A stretch of DNA of 64,000 nucleotides from Bostrychus sinensis (taxonomy: Eukaryota; Chordata; Actinopteri; Gobiiformes; Eleotridae), in the NCBI GenBank assembly GCA_020698575.1, contig CM036239.1:9943263-10007262 (forward strand), in the 5' to 3' direction. The notes under the pieces are model-generated. The model had not been told where the DNA came from. It did not search any database and saw nothing but the letters and a program-made list of their open reading frames with translations. The position numbers and the translations under genes are program-made. Numbering within the stretch: the stretch's first letter is position 1; every line of letters begins with the position of its first letter. Positions 26,301-36,700 of this stretch are shown in pieces.

Positions 26301-29300
26301 CCCAGCCCTAATTGTAACTAATGCAGTATATGCTGTTAGTACATGTACTGTTAAATGGACCTAATGCCTGAGTCTTTCTTTCTCAGGGCAAAACTGATAC
26401 ATATACAGGCTTCATTAAGGTCCAGATGGACCTGCGGAGGCCAGTGACGGTTCGGGGGGGTCAGCGAGGACCAGAGGGTGAAGCCTTCTATCTGCCCCGA
26501 GGAGTTCTTAATACGCTGCATGTCAGCTCCATTAACACCGTCAAAGAGGTGAGCTCACGCATCACACGTCAACAGCTCTCTAATGTCACTTTATTAAGGA
26601 TCTGATGACATATGACTTTAAGTAAACTAGTTTGGGGTGATGTTTTGAGAAGCTCTGTGACAGTCCATTACTAACTATAGCGTAACAAGTTACCTTGTAA
26701 ACAGCTCATTAGATGTTCAGTTTGCTTTTTCCACATTATGTTTTTTGTGTGTGTCTGCAGGTTATTGTGGCTCTTCTAAACAAGTTCACGGTGGCGGACA
26801 ACCCGGCCAAATTCGCGCTGTACAAACGCTACCGCAGAGAGGAACAGGGTAAATGTTACAGTTACTAACAGTGAACAGTGAATGGGACAGTGCTGGGGAT
26901 ACAGGCTCATGCCTCTCATACCAGGCCCGGTATCAGATGCTCCGGTGCTGACATCCTGACGATGACCCATGTGTGCATGTGTGTATTTTTGGATGCTCTT
27001 GTTGCTAATTGTTGGGTGTCTCAGGGCTCTCCCCACTGCCAGCCATTCACAAGCAATACACACCCTAATACTACATGTATATAAATAAACTTGCTAGCCT
27101 TCTGTAAACCAACAGCTGCTGCAGACTTGTAGAGTATCAAATGTTATCGTTGACTCTACTTATCACGTCGAAGTTTGGAAACAAGATTTTTATATGCCTG
27201 ACAGTTATTTACACTTAAAAAAGGTTTCATCAACATTGAACAAATTTGAGTGACTTTTTACTTGTCCTTTTGTCTCATTTGGCAAACTTTTATAGACTTT
27301 TTGGGGCATTTTCCCACTCAGAGCTACATAAGCCTCTGGTCTGTGTTTTTCATATTACTGAAGTAATACAGTGGGACTCTCTGCTAGTAAAATACAGTCT
27401 AGACAACAGATGTAGCTACCATCATTTATACAAAACAGTGTCCTGTGAACTGTATAACTGAGTGCAGAAATATATAGGGTTGGATAAAATGTCTGTGAAC
27501 TTAAGTCTTTAGATTACATGACTCCAATTTAGGTCTTGATAAATTGCTCATAGGCAAATGCCTGACTAGTATTAATAGCTCTAGGAAAGTACAACACATT
27601 AAGTATGAGAATACAAAGCAAGTGAATAAAAAGCAGCATATTTTAAAAGTAATCTGTTTTGCAGAAAATATCCAACGACCTTGCATACTTCTTCCAGACA
27701 TCTCGGATTTGTTTTTGTGTGGCCGACTGCGGTTGTTATTATACCCTACCCATACTTTCATCAGCTGTCATGGCTGTTTATATACACACATACAAAATAT
27801 GACTCATGACCACAGTAACCATGTTGTTTAATAAAACTGTGTGTGTTTTGCAGTGTATGTGTGTAAGCTAGCGGATAGTGAGAAGCCCCTGTTCCTTCGT
27901 TTGGTGGCGGGACCTGACTTGGACACCCTCAGCTTTGTCCTGAGAGAACAGCAAACAGGAGAAGTCATGGTAACAAATCTGAACTTTTTTTATATTAGTT
28001 TATTCCAGTGGTTCCCAAAGTGGGGTCCGGGGCCTCCTGATGGGCTGCGAAAGTACTGCAGGGGGGCTTCCCGAATTTTGAAATGAATTACAATCAGGTG
28101 CTTGTTTAAAAATATTACTTTGGGGCAGTTTGTCCTGTTAAATTTAAAACCTTTTTAGGACTTTTAAATGCCACTTGGAGTGAAATTTATTGCCAGCACT
28201 CTCAACATTCAGTTTTACTCTAAGGAGTTATCTGTACTATTCTCTGAAACTCAGAATGTTTTGAAAATTTTAAGACCTAGATGAACAAAATTTTAATTTA
28301 AATTCATAATATTTAATACTTTGAAGGCTTTCATTTTTGACACAATCAAATGAATACCTTGTTAATGCTTTTAGCACCGTGGAGCTTTTGTAATGTTTTA
28401 TAGACATCTATGAAGAAAAACGAGACATAATATTTTACCAAGAGTTAAGACTTATGAACCTTTTTCACAAAAAACTGAAGTAACTAGTTGTCGCGATAAT
28501 TTCCAGTTACCACTTGTCTAAGGCAAAATGGAGCGAGTGTTTTCAACAAGCTCACTAAATTTCGTGTTTGCAGATGAAGTGACACTTACAGAACCAAATA
28601 CACTCCCAAATAAGCTGGACAAAGGCTACAAATTGTTTCATGAAGAATTTATTTAAAATGATCCAGGAAAGTAAATTAAAAAGGTGAAATGCTATCAACA
28701 ATTAGCATTAGCTAACTACCAATGACAGCAAATAAGCAATGTACTATTCAAGTATTTTTGACTGAAAATGTCTAAATTTAATTATTAAACAGCACAGAGC
28801 TGTAATTTATATATTTACTGCCAATTTTGACTCACATTGAGATCGATTGTAAATAAAAAACAGGCTCATCTGTGTAAATATAGATAACCTGTTTTAAATC
28901 TTATTGTGTAATGAACTATCTTTTATCTCTGCATCTGTAGAGGATGAAATGTAGTTGTTAGAGCAAAAAACATTTTTATTTTTCAGCTGGGCTATTTTAC
29001 AGCACTTGCAACCACGACCGGAAGTATTGCAACATAGCTTCCGGTTGAAAACGCAGAAGTGTTAAAAAGGTCTATTGTTGGGGTCTGTGTAGGATTTTCT
29101 TTTTTTTAAGGGGGCTGTGACACTCCTGACTTTGGGAATGGCTGGTTTATTCAGTAGAATTGAGTCTTTTTCTTTAATTACTTCTCTTCGTGCGGTCCTA
29201 GCTTGTTCATCTACTTTAATATTTTTTCTATCAAATATTGCTATTCTTGGCATGCTACATCTAAACAACTATATATAAATCCTGTAACTGATTTAATGGG

Positions 29301-29487
29301 TCTTCTTTGAGTAAATAACACTTGCTCTTCTCTCCAGTGGGATGCCTTTTCCATTCCTGAACTGTGTAACTTCCTTCGGATTCTGGAAAAGGAAGAGCAG
29401 GAGCAGAGGGAGGCAGTGATTCGGCGCTACAACATTTACCGCAAGAGACTGCAGGAGGCGCTGCAGCATGCCAGAGCATCGTCGTAG
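5302..29487 (+). CDS. rassf3: Ras association domain-containing protein 3 (RASSF3)
   Basis: Six coding exons: 5302-5424, 25052-25159, 26387-26548, 26761-26848, 27854-27969, 29338-29487, all with GT-AG introns, closing in frame to 248 residues (human RASSF3 is 238). The N-terminus (MTWNSTMSSGYSSLEED, then FFTARTSFF) is the short-isoform head shared by RASSF1C, RASSF3 and RASSF5. A Ras-association domain runs from about residue 83 (YTGFIKVQ) through KFALYKR and LRLVAGP to about 192. A C-terminal SARAH helix follows from W200 (WDAFSIPELCNFLRILEKEE). No C1 zinc finger is present. FALYKR, the REEQVYVCKL stretch and LVAGP favour RASSF3 over RASSF1/5. The family are scaffold proteins that bind Ras-like GTPases and, through SARAH, the MST kinases of the Hippo pathway. 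Intron 1 is ~19.6 kb and transposon-rich; intron 5 is mostly one hAT element. gns and tbc1d30 nearby support orthology with the human 12q14 gene. Confidence 0.93.
7985..8776 (+). mobile_element. 5'-truncated LINE 3' end (L2/Rex-type reverse transcriptase tail)
   Basis: An uninterrupted frame to 8532 reads like the C-terminal part of a fish non-LTR retrotransposon reverse transcriptase. It has GNNVLDLNVTKRKELIFD, then VSYKYLGTVFDNQLKFD (the 'KYLG' block), then a FYWAFIES segment and IVKITGVQQRDL. The untranslated tail ends GGGATAAATGAAGCTGAATCTGAAT, a typical LINE 3' terminus with a short terminal repeat. The catalytic palm motifs are upstream of the truncation, so the copy is dead on arrival. 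It lies in rassf3 intron 1 in the sense orientation. The exact clade is a guess. Confidence 0.75.
9977..10310 (-). repeat. tRNA-derived SINE
   Basis: Read on the minus strand, the element starts GGCAGCAGTAGCTCAGTTGG, which contains a perfect RNA polymerase III A box (TAGCTCAGTTGG, plus coordinates 10291-10302) followed by GTAGAGGCGC. The B box region is degenerate. The minus-strand 3' end is an A/T-rich tail (TATTATTATTATGAT then A-run) at 9977-10005. This head-body-tail layout is that of a tRNA-derived SINE; a body with TGGTGGTCAGAGAGGCC is a common teleost type. Confidence 0.65.
11690..11815 (+). mobile_element. LINE 3'-terminal fragment
   Basis: The segment TGACAGACTTTGACAAC followed by AATTTTCCCATGGGACAATAAAGG resembles the conserved 3' ends of fish L2-like LINEs, which finish with a '...GGGACAATAAAG' string. 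No coding part is attached. This is assigned from 3' tail resemblance only. Confidence 0.4.
12819..13182. mobile_element. Short hAT-like non-autonomous element (CAGGGTT family), copy 1
   Basis: The terminal inverted repeats are CAGGGTTTGTACA (left) and the reverse complement of GTGTTTGAACCCTG (right). The interior is dominated by repeats of GGAAAAGTCATGGAA. TATGGT flanks both ends (12813-12818 and 13183-13188), probably an eroded target duplication. It lies in rassf3 intron 1 and has no coding capacity. Confidence 0.6.
14054..14340. mobile_element. hAT-like CAGGGTT-family element, copy 2 (degenerate)
   Basis: The left end TAGGGTTTGTACAGTCATGG and the internal block TCAGGTCTTGGAAATTTAGTCAAAAGTTTTGG match copy 1 at 12819-13182 in the same order. 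The right terminus has been lost or diverged. Confidence 0.55.
14920..15382. mobile_element. Internally deleted Tc1/mariner element
   Basis: The left end CACTATCTTTTCAAAAGTATT and the right end AATACTTTTGGAAATATAGTGTA form inverted repeats of about 28 bp, finishing in a TA. Between them lie fragments typical of the antisense of fish Tc1 transposase genes (AGTCCTGACCTCAACCTGATGGG, CCCAACTTTGTGGGAACAGT). At ~460 bp it is about a third of an intact Tc1-like element, so it is a deletion derivative. It lies in rassf3 intron 1. Confidence 0.7.
15505..16130 (+). repeat. Interrupted or degraded tRNA-derived SINE
   Basis: The left part carries an A-box-like TTAGCTCAGGAGGTAGAG at about 15507 followed by a CTTGGGCAAGACACT string. 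The right part (16033-16130) has a typical SINE 3' region, TTTGAGTGTCTCTAAAATTGCTATATAAGA, ending in a (ATT)n tail. About 400 bp of unrelated sequence separates them, so this is either a SINE split by another insertion or two neighbouring fragments. Confidence 0.45.
16342..16856. mobile_element. Non-autonomous TTAA element (piggyBac-like)
   Basis: Both ends are TTAA (16342-16345 and 16853-16856). The next bases form an inverted repeat: left TTAAAGGGGCTATATTATG, right the reverse complement of CATAATATAGGTCCTTTAA, 17 of 19 matching. A TTAA target site with short inverted repeats is the hallmark of the piggyBac superfamily. The ~515-bp interior includes a GC-richer segment (16540-16660) but no transposase. 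Confidence 0.7.
17199..17546. mobile_element. hAT-like element with intact 8-bp target duplication
   Basis: The element starts TAGGGCTGCTCGATTATGA and ends CACAGCCCTA, an inverted pair sharing TAGGGCTG. It is flanked on both sides by the identical octamer TGATATGG (17191-17198 and 17547-17554). The 8-bp target duplication supports hAT. The interior is non-coding. A truncated sister lies at 2895-3132. Confidence 0.8.
18012..18529. mobile_element. Non-autonomous element ending GGAGCTACCCTG, copy 1
   Basis: The left part (AAAATCAAGGCCTTAAAAG, then GTTCATCTAAGTCTTAAATT) and the right end (GGAGCTACCCTG) match the element at 35810-36708, whose left end is the inverted CAGGGTAGCCCC. The left boundary here is worn (AGGCCCTGCC). 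It is probably hAT-related. It lies in rassf3 intron 1. Confidence 0.5.
18990..19020. repeat. (TTTA)n microsatellite
   Basis: A short run of ATTTATTTATTTATTTATTTT is visible directly. It has no apparent function. Confidence 0.85.
20930..21215. repeat. Degenerate repeat with duplicated 'TTTTTGAGTTATCTTGC' blocks
   Basis: Similar blocks recur: AAAATCCGTCTTAAATTTC with TTTTTGAGTTATCTTGCTAACAG near 21010-21055, and AAAATCTCATCTAAATTCA with TTTTTGAGTTATCTTGCAAAG near 21165-21215. CAGACAAAATT precedes or follows each unit. This looks like a short tandem array or internally repetitive transposon remnant. Confidence 0.45.
21216..25051. other. Rassf3 intron 1, distal part without recognised features
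   Basis: I found no inverted-repeat element, structured RNA or exon here. The short open frames lack domain signatures and splice context. The polypyrimidine tract and acceptor of exon 2 (TTCTCCACCAG) close the interval. Confidence 0.5.
26024..26310. mobile_element. hAT-like element starting TAGGGCTGGGTACCG
   Basis: The left end TAGGGCTGGGTACCGTT and right end AACAGTACCCAGCCCTA form a 14-16-bp inverted repeat. The flanks are ATTCTAAC (26016-26023) and ATTGTAAC (26311-26318), a 7-of-8 target duplication. The element is non-coding and sits in rassf3 intron 2, ending about 75 bp before the exon 3 acceptor. Confidence 0.75.
28006..29144. mobile_element. hAT element filling rassf3 intron 5
   Basis: The terminal inverted repeats are CAGTGGTTCCCAAAG and the reverse complement of CTTTGGGAATGGCTG (12 of 15). 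A perfect 8-bp target duplication, GTTTATTC, sits at 27998-28005 and 29145-29152. At 1139 bp it has no intact transposase and is non-autonomous or decayed. It begins 36 bp after the exon 5 donor; without it the intron would be about 220 bp. Confidence 0.85.
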
Positions 29488-32400
29488 AGAACTGACTGAC
29501 ATTATAAAGACTATAAGAGGACCACAGGAGATGTTTCTAAAGCCTCCTTTAACACATTAAGGGGATGTGAGAAGTGACTTGGTTTTTTATTTTAAGTAAT
29601 GAACCAAACCTGTCGAGGACAAATGAAGAGCCGAACTCCACTGTGTCAAGGCTGTAGTGGTGAAATGCACACGTCAGTGCTCCCTGCTCCTCTGCATCTG
29701 TCCAACACCAAAGATACAGGATCCATGTGCCATATGCTTTCATATGTGGCTCTGTCAGTCACTCATTATGTTATAATCTCACATACATGTTTGTGGTTTT
29801 TGCTTCTTTTAAACTTGTGAAATACTCAAGGCCATATGTTGAGTTAAAGTTGTATTTAATGTTGGTCTGTACATATTTTTTTCTTAATTTATATGGGTGA
29901 CATTTTTATGTGTTTTTTATGATAAGTCTTATTTTTCATAGGTGCAACAACAGTCTGGTGTTTGACACAGAATGAGTAGTTTATCCAGTCTTCGAAGACC
30001 AGGCCGTCAGCTGTAAATTGACACCAAAAAACATTGGCATTTGGTTTAGTCGCATGTTAATAAATGTCTGGTAGTATTTATTTGCTTTTAAAAATGTTTG
30101 CTAAGTGAATACTGACATGTGAAACGTTTGATAGATTAAAGTAAGTTAGTAGTCAGGTGGAATGTACTGTGTCTGAAAATGCATATATATAGAAAGAGGA
30201 AAGTAGAGATGTCTGAGATAGTGCTGCGTAGAAGGTGTTCAAATGTAGACAATGAGAATAATCTGGTGCTGCAAGTTATTGTTATAGTGCAGTTTAAAGC
30301 ACACTGGCAAAGGTTTGAATTCCTGACACCACTAAGAGTGGTTAGAGCAGGAAGAGAGCGATTAAATGGTTTCTGGAAGTTGACTAAGCGTAGTAGAATG
30401 GATTGAGGAAGTTGGAAACAAGATGTTTTGAAAATGGCCTGAGGAGGAATGAAAACAATAGGCAGGAGTGTGAGCTTTGAGGACAATGCACAGATTCTCC
30501 TCAAGCTACAAAAAAAAAAACTAAAAAAAAAAAACTAAACATTTCTGCATGTTGCAGTGCTTCTGAATTCTCCTTTAATACAAGGCTCAGACAGACCAAG
30601 GTCTTTGAGGGCTGATTAGTGTAGAGGCTTCGTCCTCCTGTCTGTCCTGTAAATATCTTTATGTAGTGTCAGCTCATTCCCTTTATTTCTAGTTTAAACC
30701 AGCTGCCATTGCGTCAGGCCCAGTCTGGTTTTACTCTTTGTTGATCAAGGTGAAATATATTAGTGAATCATACATGGAGATACTACAACCTTTGGGGCAA
30801 TTTTGAAAAATGACTAAGTGTCTTAGAAGGTGCAGAAATAGAAAATGTTGAAGTAAGGTTTGCTTGCTGTAAGGCCTTAAAGTACATTGGTAACTGTTGT
30901 TTTTCTTTATACTGGACTTATTTTTATCACAGCTGTGTTGCAAGCAACTCGACCAATGACCTCCAATCTATTTGGTTGGAGAGTTTTGTGAAACTCTGAT
31001 GTTCTGAATGAAGTGATGCTGATCGAGCTCCTGCAGTCTTTTCTTCGGAGATTGTTGGATAATGTCACCATCTAGTGGAGGAGGCGGGTACCACTGTCAT
31101 TTCTGTGTCAAACACCATTTGATTATGCAGTATATTTTAATGAATTATTGAGTTAATTACATGTTTTATGTTGTACTTAATAACCAAAGATGTGTGTGGG
31201 GTTGCCTGGAGCAAGAATATTACAGTCCTAGTCCCATTGGAGGGATATATAGAGTTTATTTAAATGGGTTACTTTTAACCCTGAGTTATTTTACTCTGAA
31301 ACACTGGGTTTATATCTTTATCTTAAGCGATACAGAGTTTGCATAGAGACATTTATTGAATCTTAAGCCATGTTGCTAAAGCTAAATTAAAAAAGTCAAT
31401 AAATTCATCATAGATGGAAAGTTGTATCTAAAATATATTTTGGGCACTTTAACTTTGAATTCAGGGAAGACTGGTTTTTGATTTTTCATTTCTTGCTTTT
31501 TCTTTTTCTCTTTACTGTCATCACAGTTAATTTTGATAACACTAAGGTGTCTTCATTTAACACATTTTATTAATCTCCACTCATTTTTTTTTTAATGAGT
31601 GAGGTATATTTCTCATGTTTAATATTTTGTTTTGTCTCCATATGTTTTAGCTGTAGACTGTGAAATCTTCTACATGTGTTCTACTTTAATGGCTCGCATT
31701 ACTGGGCCACTTACCATTAAAACAAGCATTGTTTTATTTAACAAACAGATCATATATGTCATGTGATCTGTCAACAGTTATCATAGAGATATTAATGTTT
31801 AGTTTTGTTACTGTATGAAGTGTTGATGAATCTTTTGAATCTTCAACACTAACTAGAAACACACCACACAATGGATACAATCAAGTCATCAGGCCACATC
31901 CCTGTGAGGGTCAGCATTACAGAGATCCTCTGTTATTCAAAGTGAGATTTGTTGCATATTTTTTACAAAGCAGAAGCTTATTTTTAATATTGTACACTAA
32001 GAAATGTCATTAAGCAACAGAGTATTCACAATGGCTGTGACCAGCTTTTAATAATAACCTCACTATGTTGTGACTGAAATCCATGCGTCTTTAGTGAGAT
32101 TGTTCATGTGGACATCAGATTTTGAACATTGTGAGCATATTTGATTTGTCTTGGTTCAGACTGATTACTTTAACACTCACATTACATCACATTACATAAA
32201 CGCCAAAGATCTTTATCTTCTCATAATACTATTTTTCTGCATGCAAGAAGAAATGTTGTTGTACGTGCACCTGTTCTTTGGAGCTTTAGGTTAATGTTAT
32301 TTGAAGGGCGCTACAAGCAATTGTCTTATTAAACCATTGAGCATAAAAGTTTATTTATTTTCAGAGTGAGCTACCAAAACCAAATTGTGGTGCCTTTAAT

Positions 32401-32510
32401 TCTTCACATGGTCCTTGTTCATACCTTCAAATTGTTACCACATGGCCTTTTCATAAATGACACATGCTGTCTAATAAAGGTGGAATAAAGAAATGTGTCA
32501 AATTTCGCAT
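29488..32510 (+). other. rassf3 3' untranslated region and downstream spacer
   Basis: After the TAG at 29485-29487 the sequence has no coding signal. AATAAA hexamers at 30059-30064 and a close pair at 32473-32478 and 32484-32489 are candidate short and long poly(A) ends. A minus-strand open frame at 30136-30504 has no recognisable motif. An A-rich run (about 30508-30535) is a simple repeat. Confidence 0.45.
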
Positions 32511-32662
32511 CCTTATTCTCAACAGCATTTCAATATAACCATAGCAATAATAAACTTTTTTCTTTTGGACTGTACTAAATATGCTATATTACTGAGATTG
32601 TTGTTGTAGTTTAACATTTTCCTCATTTTCCTCTGTGCAGCTGTGTACAGTTTGCACACTGC

Positions 32663-33150
32663 TAAACAGAGGTGGAATGTAATGATGTAAAAGTACTTTG
32701 TTACTTACTTAAGCACAATTTTTATGTATCTGTAATTTACTTGAGTAAATTTTACAAGTGGTACTTCTGTTTTTACTTCACTACATTTTAGAGCAGGTAT
32801 CTGTACTTTTTACTCCTCTACATTTATGAATCGGCTTGAAGTAAAAAAGTATTTTGAGTTTTGGTTTAAAATCATGTGTTTTTGTTGTGTCCTCACTGTA
32901 TACACACAGTAATTAAATATAACAGATGCAGTAAAGTAGTACTCCTTTAGAAACAGAATAATAAACCCTCAGCAACAGATTCAGTCTCTTCTACTGCACC
33001 AGTTTGTTCATTTCTTTAGTAATTAGCACAGTTTTTCAGCAAAATCCTCATTTAACACATTGAGTTGTTGAGTCTGTGTGAAATTCTTTTTACTTATAGA
33101 AATTTTGAGGTCTTTTACTTTTACTTAACTAAAGAAATTGAGTTCTTCAT
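32663..33150. repeat. Interspersed repeat rich in ACTTAAGTAC motifs, copy 2
   Basis: This is the partner of the element at 3757-4270, aligned almost throughout (TTTTACTTCACTACATTTTAGAGCA, TAACAGATGCAGTAAAGTAGTACT, CAGATTCAGTCTCTTCTACTGC). The pair shows it is dispersed. No coding capacity. Confidence 0.65.
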
Positions 33151-33787
33151 CCATCACTGATATAATCATACTAATAATAAATTTATCTTTACTGTACTGT
33201 ACTAAATATATTATGCTGTATTACAGAGATTATTATTGCAGAGTAACTCGTTTTCCTGTGTGCAGCTGTGTGTACAGTTCACTCACTGCTGACTAACTGC
33301 CTGCTCCTTTTTTGTTGGCCCACACTGCCCCACCTCTCTCTGACCTCTGTTTGACCCCGGGCCCCCACTTAAGTAACCTCACTGCTGCTCGCTGCCAAGA
33401 TGTGGGAGCCTCCTCCTCCTAAAATCTGCAAAGTTTCATCGACTTCATTGAAAACATACAGGAAATGGTTTAAGTTAAAATCAAGGTCTGACGTTTTTGT
33501 GTTTATGATGAAAAGCGATGAAAGGATCTGGTCAAAATGATGCGTGCGTCCTCAAAACCACTGAAGTGTTTCTGATTTTAAGGTTGCATTTTTTGTGAAC
33601 GGGTTAAAATGTAAACAGAGCAAGTTTGAAGGAAAATGCGAGTGAGGGAAAAGGACTTTTAACTTAGCTGCCGTGAGCGGAACTGCAGCGTTGTTTGCTG
33701 TCAGTTCATCTGTGAATGATCCGCGAGCGCCTGGCTGATCACACTTTTGTGATTTCTGCGGGACGAAGGGAAGTAAACTTCCACACA

Positions 33788-36700
33788 ATGTAAGTTTAGC
33801 ACATTTCTTCTCTGTCTACGCATGCAACATTTATAGTATAGACTTATTTAGGCTTTGTCAGTCATGAATATGTTGGCGGTGTTGGACTAAGTAGTAAATA
33901 TCTGGTCAAATTTTACTCCAATACAAATAAAAGTGGTTAGATCAAAATTTTACTGGAGTTAAAGTATTGGAGTATGTGCTTTCAAAAATACTTAGGTGTG
34001 CAAAGTACTCAAACCATAATAGATAAAATTGTTATACAGTAAAAACGAGCCAAACGTATTATAAATAAGGCTGGGTATTACTAATACTAATCAATTATTT
34101 TTAAATTGGTTTATTATAGAATCGTGCAAATAATGGCCAAAGCAAAAGCTAAATCACTTTTCACAGATTGTGTCCAGAGGTTCTTTTTACTTCCTGAGAG
34201 CAAATATAAGTTGAGAGATATGTGTACATTTACTTTACAAAAAGACTTAAAATATAAATTACAATTAGTAAATATTATCTTTAGGGAGTAAGTCAGTTGT
34301 CATTTGGTTTTAGGACAATTTGTCAGCATACTTTTGCTATTTTTTTTAGAAATGTAGTGGAGTAAAAAGTATTATATTTATCTTTTAGATGTAGTGTGGT
34401 AAAAGTAGTACGTTTCCCCTAAAATACTACTCAAGTTAAGTACAGTACTCAAATAAATTTACTTTGTTACTATCCACCTCTGTCTGTCTTCATGTAGGCT
34501 AATTGATCATCATGAAAGAAATTATTTTTTAAAGTGATCCAATATAAATGCAGTATTTCTTGTGAAAGCTTTAGGCTATTTATTTAAATGATTAGGTAAA
34601 TACAGATGATCAAGACCCTTCCTTTTTACCTCATGGATAGACTCACTCTGACTCAACAGTGCACATTTTCTTCATGTCAAAGTTCACTGTGGGACTCACA
34701 CTGGTGACTTATAAACTGCACTTCACGAGCAAGGACCACGACATAGAGTGTTTGCAAAAGATTTATTAATATATTGAATGAGAATAAGCACAGAGGGGAG
34801 CGGTTTGAGGCTTCAGAAGGGAAGGCCTGTAGAGAAGTAATGACAGGAGGCTGTGAGGGAGGGGCACGGAACAAAAACAAAGGGAAATGGGGCCAGGTGA
34901 TATAAAAAAAAGCTTGGAGGCAGGAGGGGTGTAGACAAGGTGTGGTCCTGCTCCTGAACTTTACATAACAAGCTTATCTCTATTAATTTCAGAGATGAGG
35001 ATTAAGGCTGCACGATATGCAAAAAGCATGCGATATTCGATAACCATGATAACAATATTATTGCGATATTTTAAAATTTGGCCTACTTTTCTGACACAGT
35101 AAGTTCAATTCACTTAAAACAAAGATGTAAGTCAAAACAGCATCAAAATCAAAACTTTACTCAGACTAAATCAGGACTAAAACAAGGCTACATTTTGACA
35201 AAATTAAGGACGTTACCATTAAAGCTGGACATTTTTATTTAGTCACAACACATTTTCATTAAAGGCTCTGGTTGGGAAATTATTCTTCAGTGTAAATCTC
35301 TGTCAGATAGAAGACCACAGTGTTTTTGCGATATATTTAAATTCTTGCAGATATTGTGTTTGCTGATATTGTGATAACGATAATTTTGCGATATATTGTA
35401 TAGGATGAGACTGTTCATACAGAAACGGCAGCATCTGTCTGGTCAATTTACAGTGTGCCAAGTTCATATTGTCTCTGTCCCTGTGTTAAACGATTTTTTT
35501 CCCCCCAGGTTTGGTAAGAAATCCATATTAGTGGTTGTTGTCGCGGTGGCAGTCGGTATTTATCTGTTGCCCTCACCGATACACCCCAAACCTCACATGT
35601 ACGTACACACACAATGTTTATTAAAAGTATGTTAGTGAGCAGACATGGGTAGAGTACTCAAGTAGGAGTATTGTTACTTTAAAAAATATTATTCGAGTAG
35701 AAGTAAAAAGTAGTCATCCAAATCCGTAATTACCAAGGTAAAAGTAAAAAAAAATAAATATTGTGACACCTGAGGAACTGTTTGCAAATTGTCTCACTTA
35801 TTCACATCACAGGGTAGCCCCAAGGTATTAAAATTATCAAAAAGGTATTAAATTTGATATTGTCAAAATCAAGGCCTTAAAAGCATTAAATTTTACAGGT
35901 AGGTATTTAATTTTGTTCATCTAGGCTTTAAATTTGTCAAATATTTATGTTAATATTACAGAAAGGTACAAACGCCACAATAACAGTATCTACAATTTAC
36001 TTATTGAACATACTTTATCATTGAAATATATGATTCAGTTTTATTTTGATTAATTAATGCAGAAAATGAGTTTTACACTGTTAAAAAAAAGATATGAAAT
36101 AAATAAAAAAATTTAAAAACTTGAGGCAACAAGAGTTTTGGGGCCAACTCAAAATCTCAAGTTTTCAACAACACATTTTTTTTATTTATTTTTTTTATTT
36201 TAGGTTTTACTCTCATTATTTTTTTTAACTCCTCTTACAGCCAACTTACTATCCATTGTTTAGAAAAAGTATTATTATTGATAATAATAAAAACTAAATA
36301 TACTAACTTTAACAAAAGAATATTTATTTTTCTGAACAATGGATAGTAAGTTGGCTGTAAGATGAGTTAAAAAAAATAATAATAGTGAGTAAAACTTAAA
36401 ATTAAAACCTTTTAGATGTATGAATATCAAATTAAGTGAACAAAAACTATTAGTTGTTAAAAACTTGAGATTTTGAGTTGGCCCCAAAACTCAAAAATCT
36501 TGAGGGATCCTGTAGCTTTCAGTTTTTGCAGCATTTTTTTTTATTTTTTTACAGTGCATCTGTATTAGTCTTTTAAAATAAACCCATTGGATTTCAGATA
36601 TTGAGTATATGGGGAATACCTTTGTGTAAATTTCATACAGATTATTGTTCTTTAGTTGATGATTCTGGCATTGTATTTGAATTGAAATTAAAACATGGAG

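Noticed and set aside
5302..29487. Assignment as rassf1 or rassf5
   Set aside because: The N-terminus is shared with both, but KFALYKR, the EEQVYVCKL stretch, LVAGP and SFVLREQ, plus gns/tbc1d30 neighbours, fit RASSF3 better.
30136..30504. 122-codon minus-strand frame after rassf3
   Set aside because: Low-complexity Ser/Thr/Leu-rich translation with no domain; more likely chance or an old repeat in the 3' region.
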